Under the pieces are notes generated by a model. It was not told where the DNA came from and searched no databases. It saw nothing but the letters and a program-made list of their open reading frames with translations. DNA of 64,000 nucleotides, from positions 186,001 through 250,000 of the forward strand of contig NZ_JAFREP010000013.1 in the NCBI RefSeq assembly GCF_017377855.1, written 5' to 3'. The DNA is from Acanthopleuribacter pedis. Its GTDB lineage: Bacteria; Acidobacteriota; Holophagae; Acanthopleuribacterales; Acanthopleuribacteraceae. Made by a program: the position numbers and the translations under genes. Every line of letters starts with the position of its first letter. The stretch's first letter is position 1. Below are positions 61,067-64,000 of this stretch, piece after piece.

Positions 61067-62203
61067 ATGGAAACGAATCTGACCCTTATAAATAAAGAGC
61101 GCCCCGCCAAACGCAAGGTGGTCGTGGGCTTGTCGGGCGGGGTCGATTCCGCCGTGGCGGCCTATCGCCTCAAAGAGGAAGGCCACGAGGTGATCGGCAT
61201 CTTTATGAAGAACTGGGAAGACGACGACGAGGGCTGTACCGCGGAAGACGACCACCGCGACGCACGTCTGGTCGCGGGCACCCTGGGTATTCCGTTTTAC
61301 ACCTTCAATTTTGTCAAAGAATACTGGGACCGCGTGTTCCAACACTTTTTGGCGGAGTACGGCAAAGGTTATACGCCCAATCCCGACATCCTCTGCAACA
61401 AAGAGATCAAGTTCAAAGCGTTTCTAGAAAAAGCCATGGCCCTCAAAGCCGACAACCTGGCCACGGGCCATTATGCGCGGGTTGTTTATGAGGACGGCGC
61501 CTACCAAATGCTCAAGGGCGTGGACCCCAAGAAAGACCAGTCCTATTTCCTTTACACCTTGCAACAAAACGCTTTGTCGCGCGCGATGTTCCCATTGGGC
61601 GACATCCACAAATCCGAGGTGCGCGACATCGCCAAAAAAGCGGGCCTGCCCAATTGGGACCGCAAGGACTCGACCGGCATTTGTTTTATCGGCGAACGCA
61701 ATTTTAAAGATTTCCTCAAAGGGTACCTGGGCATGAAACCCGGTGTGATTGAGGATCCGAACGGCAAAGTCGTCGGCAAACACGACGGTTTGATGTTCCA
61801 CACCATTGGCCAGCGCCAGGGTTTGGGTATCGGCGGGCCGGGCGAGCCCTGGTACGTGGCCGCCAAGGATACGGACCGCAACGTGTTGATCGCGGCCCAG
61901 GGCAAAAACCACCCCATTCTGTTCGCGCCGGCATTACAGTGTTCCGACTTGAGCACCACCACCGGCGCCCCGCTGCCTTTGGACAGCTTCATTCAGTGCA
62001 AAATCCGGTATCGCCAAGACGATCAGGCCTGCCGTGTTTCCGCGGGCCCGGAACCGGGAACCTATCTGGTACAGTTCCCGCAACCCCAGCGCGCGATCGC
62101 CCCAAAACAATCCATTGTGTTTTATCAGGGCGACCGTTGTTTGGGCGGCGGCGTCATCGACACGGCCCTGCGCGAAGCGGAACCCAACCAAGTAGCGGGC
62201 TAA
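61067..62203 (+). CDS. mnmA: tRNA-specific 2-thiouridylase MnmA
   Basis: The 378-residue enzyme thiolates U34 of tRNA-Lys, -Glu and -Gln. The PP-loop is GLSGGVDSAV. The catalytic cysteines are Cys110 (NPDILCNKEIKF) and Cys206 (DSTGICFIGER), and the family text GHYARV, KDQSYFLY and HTIGQRQGLGIGG is present. A GTG three codons earlier is possible. The stop TAA is the start of a family A repeat end (GCGGGCTAACCCGC). Confidence 0.97.
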   Translation: METNLTLINKERPAKRKVVVGLSGGVDSAVAAYRLKEEGHEVIGIFMKNWEDDDEGCTAEDDHRDARLVAGTLGIPFYTFNFVKEYWDRVFQHFLAEYGKGYTPNPDILCNKEIKFKAFLEKAMALKADNLATGHYARVVYEDGAYQMLKGVDPKKDQSYFLYTLQQNALSRAMFPLGDIHKSEVRDIAKKAGLPNWDRKDSTGICFIGERNFKDFLKGYLGMKPGVIEDPNGKVVGKHDGLMFHTIGQRQGLGIGGPGEPWYVAAKDTDRNVLIAAQGKNHPILFAPALQCSDLSTTTGAPLPLDSFIQCKIRYRQDDQACRVSAGPEPGTYLVQFPQPQRAIAPKQSIVFYQGDRCLGGGVIDTALREAEPNQVAG

Positions 62204-62245
62204 CCCGCATTTCTCACAAGGAGTTCTGCTACGAAGCCGAAACCC
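62201..62245. repeat. Family A left end, copy A5 (fragment)
   Basis: TAACCCGCATTTCTCACAAGG is followed by AGTTCTGCTACGAAG, matching the first 40 bases of A1-A4. The TAA is the mnmA stop codon. The sequence then changes to family B-like text (CGAAGCAACGGC, GCTGATCCGCATCC twice) up to about 62430, so this is a fragment or a composite. The right end is absent. Confidence 0.65.
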
Positions 62246-62439
62246 TGAGCGACCCCAAAATCAAAGCCGGCAAACCCCTGAAGCAACGCCCCGCCACACC
62301 GGCAATCGGTAAACGTGGGCCGCCATGCTGATCCGCATCCACTTCCTACTCGAAGCAACGGCTTCATCCACACCGGCCATCAGTAACCGAGGGCGGCCAT
62401 GCTGATCCGCATCTTCTAACCATCCAAAAATCCAAAATA

Positions 62440-62467
62440 AAAAAGCAGCCACCGAAGCGACTGCCTT
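62440..62467 (-). terminator. Terminator of rpsU with UUCG tetraloop
   Basis: On the minus strand GCAGTCGC-TTCG-GTGGCTGC forms an 8-bp stem with a stable UUCG loop, followed by TTTTTTA. It lies 60 bases after the rpsU stop. Confidence 0.88.
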
Positions 62468-62524
62468 TTCGAGAAATGGACACAGCTTGTTGTAACAGGC
62501 TGTCAATGTTGAGATCAGAGATTC

Positions 62525-62740
62525 TTAGTTGTAGTAGCGCATCCGTTGGCGTTCTTTGCGAAGCTTTTTCAGGATCTTCTTGCGCGCTTCCAATTTTTCT
62601 TTACGACGAATCTCAGAAGGTTTGATGAAATGCTTTCTTTTCTTAATTTCAGAAAACAAACCGGAACGTTCACACTTGCGTTTGAACTGCTTGACGATCT
62701 CATCAATTGACTCGTGGCCTTGAAGAACAACAATTGGCAT
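62525..62740 (-). CDS. rpsU: 30S ribosomal protein S21
   Basis: The 71-residue basic protein has the S21 text ESIDEIVKQFKRKCERSGLF and RKHFIKPSEIRRKEKLEARK, and is the usual length. S21 binds near the anti-Shine-Dalgarno end of 16S rRNA and helps initiation. It is monocistronic with its own promoter and terminator, not in the common rpsU-dnaG-rpoD order. AAAGGA lies 11 bases before the ATG. Confidence 0.96.
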   Translation of the reverse strand: MPIVVLQGHESIDEIVKQFKRKCERSGLFSEIKKRKHFIKPSEIRRKEKLEARKKILKKLRKERQRMRYYN

Positions 62741-62806
62741 AAAGTGTCACATCCTTTCTATGTTGAATTGGCGGTCCTCGGAAAGGTTCCTGGACACAAG
62801 TTGCGA

Positions 62807-62835
62807 ATCATAGCACAAAGCACGCCCATGAACAA
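62807..62835 (-). promoter_or_regulatory. Sigma-70-type promoter of rpsU
   Basis: On the minus strand TTGTTC and TATGAT are 17 bases apart, with TTTGTGC directly before TATGAT. The region TTTGTGCTAT plus TTCGC matches the rpsD promoter at 27864, suggesting shared control of the two orphan ribosomal protein genes. Confidence 0.65.
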
Positions 62836-62987
62836 GGAATTGCAGGCCCCTACCAACCCAAGCGGAAAAGGCCCTGGGCCGGCACGCCATTCGTTCTTGA
62901 CTCAAATCGCAGGCAAGGATAAGGTTGCAATGGATCTGGGTGCCGACCTGAGGCACCAGACGACGACCCTACACGGAGCTGCACCAT

Positions 62988-63113
62988 ATGTGGTACCTTG
63001 CATCGTTTCTTTTAACCGTATCCCCCATCATCTTGGGGATCGGCGCGGTCATCGGTCATTTTGTGGTCGATGAATTTTACAAATACCCGCTCTACGACAA
63101 CTACGACCAGTAA
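62988..63113 (+). CDS. 41-residue single-helix membrane protein
   Basis: The frame encodes one hydrophobic helix (about residues 4-27, LASFLLTVSPIILGIGAVIG) followed by a short acidic-aromatic tail rich in Tyr (DEFYKYPLYDNYDQ). GGAG lies nine bases before the ATG, and an intrinsic terminator begins 36 bases after the stop. Such a compact unit with its own terminator supports a real gene despite its size. It is not part of a known family I can name. Confidence 0.62.
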   Translation: MWYLASFLLTVSPIILGIGAVIGHFVVDEFYKYPLYDNYDQ

Positions 63114-63148
63114 CCGGGTCACCCGCACTTAAAGAACACGTCCATCAG

Positions 63149-63172
63149 AAGCACCTCGTTGAGGTGCTTTTT
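63149..63172 (+). terminator. Terminator after the 41-residue gene
   Basis: AAGCACCTC (63149-63157) pairs perfectly with GAGGTGCTT (63161-63169) across a three-base loop and runs into TTTTT. It closes the small-protein unit before the DUF58 gene. Confidence 0.85.
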
Positions 63173-63198
63173 GCGTTTACACGAAACCGGGGTAGTGT

Positions 63199-64000
63199 TT
63201 GCCGAATTCATCCACGCCGAAACCAAAAAAATGGGTCCTCCAAAACACGGGCAAGTTCTTCATGTGGACCACCCTTATTTTGTACGGCGTCAGCTACTTG
63301 ACCACCAACAGCACCATTTTCCTGTTCAGCAGCATTTTTTCGGCGATCCTGGTCTATAGCTTCTTTTACCTGCGGTTTTTGTTCCCCAAGCTGGACATTA
63401 AAGTCCGCAATCCGTCCGAACTCTTCGCCGGCCGCGACGGCTCCTTTGAAATCCACCTGAAAAGCCACAACCGCCGCCTGCCCTTCGGCCCCTTAGAGAT
63501 CACCTTTGTGACCGACCAAGACGATGTCACCTTCCAGACCGTGGTCCCCAGCGTGCCCGCCCACGAGGAAGTGGTCCATACCATTCATTTAACCCCCAAA
63601 AAACGCGGCCGTCTCAAAATCATCGAGGTCTACCTGCAAAGCGCCGTCCCTTTCGGCCTGTTCGCCCGGCGCCAAAGCTTGGTTTTGGACCAAGAACTGC
63701 TAATTTTCCCGGAAATTCTCGACAAGGTACAGCGCCTCCCCCACAGTGAAGAACCCCGCACCGGTCTCGAACCCCAACAAAGCGAGGATTTCCAATACCT
63801 GTCACCCTACCAGTCGGGCGACGACATCCGCATGATCCACTGGCGCAAATCGGCCACCTCCCAAATCCCCATCGTGCGCCGGGACTTCCAAAAAAAAGAA
63901 CGGGTTGACCCGCGCATCTTTTTGGCCGATACCTGCCCCCACTTCGAATACGCGATTAAGGTGATGGCCACCTGGGTGGTGGAAGACCAAGGTTTTGACG
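63199..64000 (+). CDS. DUF58 protein (partial, runs off the window)
   Basis: The frame is open to the end of the window and gives 267 residues. Two membrane helices near residues 20-60 precede a beta-rich region, then the DUF58 signature GDDIRMIHWRKSATSQIPIV. DUF58 proteins often sit beside MoxR ATPases and have VWA-like folds; their role is envelope-related but poorly defined. The first ATG in a protein-like position is 63262, but the upstream codons (KPKKWVLQNTGKFF) look like the usual basic start of the family, so TTG 63199 with GGGG upstream was preferred. Confidence 0.82.
   Translation, partial: MPNSSTPKPKKWVLQNTGKFFMWTTLILYGVSYLTTNSTIFLFSSIFSAILVYSFFYLRFLFPKLDIKVRNPSELFAGRDGSFEIHLKSHNRRLPFGPLEITFVTDQDDVTFQTVVPSVPAHEEVVHTIHLTPKKRGRLKIIEVYLQSAVPFGLFARRQSLVLDQELLIFPEILDKVQRLPHSEEPRTGLEPQQSEDFQYLSPYQSGDDIRMIHWRKSATSQIPIVRRDFQKKERVDPRIFLADTCPHFEYAIKVMATWVVEDQGFD

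Overview
The window is a GC-rich bacterial chromosome segment with about 38 protein genes and no rRNA, tRNA, CRISPR array or recognisable transposase. Several traits suggest an Acidobacteriota-type bacterium, possibly Holophagae/Acanthopleuribacter-like: an ECF sigma factor of the TIGR02999 type, a very large Ser/Thr kinase-ATPase-histidine kinase, an NtrY-type kinase, two FadL porins, SelA, and ribosomal proteins S4 and S21 encoded alone. No 16S gene is present, so this placement is an inference.

Layout. 0-4.9 kb: a glutathionyl-hydroquinone reductase-like enzyme, a REC-REC-GGDEF diguanylate cyclase and an HD-domain protein. 4.9-8.3 kb: a tightly overlapping operon of histidine kinase, lipoprotein and sigma-54 activator that matches the enterobacterial glrK(qseE)-qseG-glrR(qseF) operon in order and protein features. 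8.5-11.6 kb: a secreted EF-hand protein, then a di-haem peroxidase, a cupredoxin and a one-haem cytochrome. 11.7-19.3 kb: a chemoreceptor and an 1842-residue multidomain kinase. 20.4-27.0 kb: a radical SAM protein, a DnaC-like ATPase, a probable small RNA and two exported beta-propeller-like proteins. 27-32 kb: rpsD, an NtrY-like kinase and mtaB. 32.7-36 kb: nucleoside salvage (cdd, purine nucleoside phosphorylase, NupC). 36-42 kb: a CoA-transferase fusion, a duplicated small protein and a tandem ThyX protein. 42.5-47 kb: a second small RNA candidate, an HxlR regulator with a divergent membrane protein, GT2/DUF2147 and FadL. 47.9-55 kb: ftsH, tilS, an ECF sigma factor, a 10-TM transporter and FadL. 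56-64 kb: a BtuF-like protein, a large exported propeller protein, selA, mnmA, rpsU, a 41-residue membrane protein and a truncated DUF58 gene.

The most notable observation links three places. The Glr-type operon encodes a sigma-54 activator (GAFTGA motif). The convergent EF-hand gene has a -24/-12-type promoter preceded by two 18-bp sites of the form TGTC-N10-(G/A)ACA, the half-site arrangement known for enterobacterial GlrR. At 23.8-24.07 kb, two copies of CTGTC-N8-GACACC lie upstream of a near-consensus sigma-54 promoter, which is followed about 60 bases after the predicted start by a strong intrinsic terminator. That is the architecture of a sigma-54-dependent small RNA, as for glmY/glmZ in E. 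coli. The second theme is dispersed intergenic repeats (families A, B and C here). Family A (about 220 bp, ends TAGCCCGCA...TGCGGGCTA) repeatedly has its terminal TAA/TAG coinciding with the stop codon of the flanking gene.
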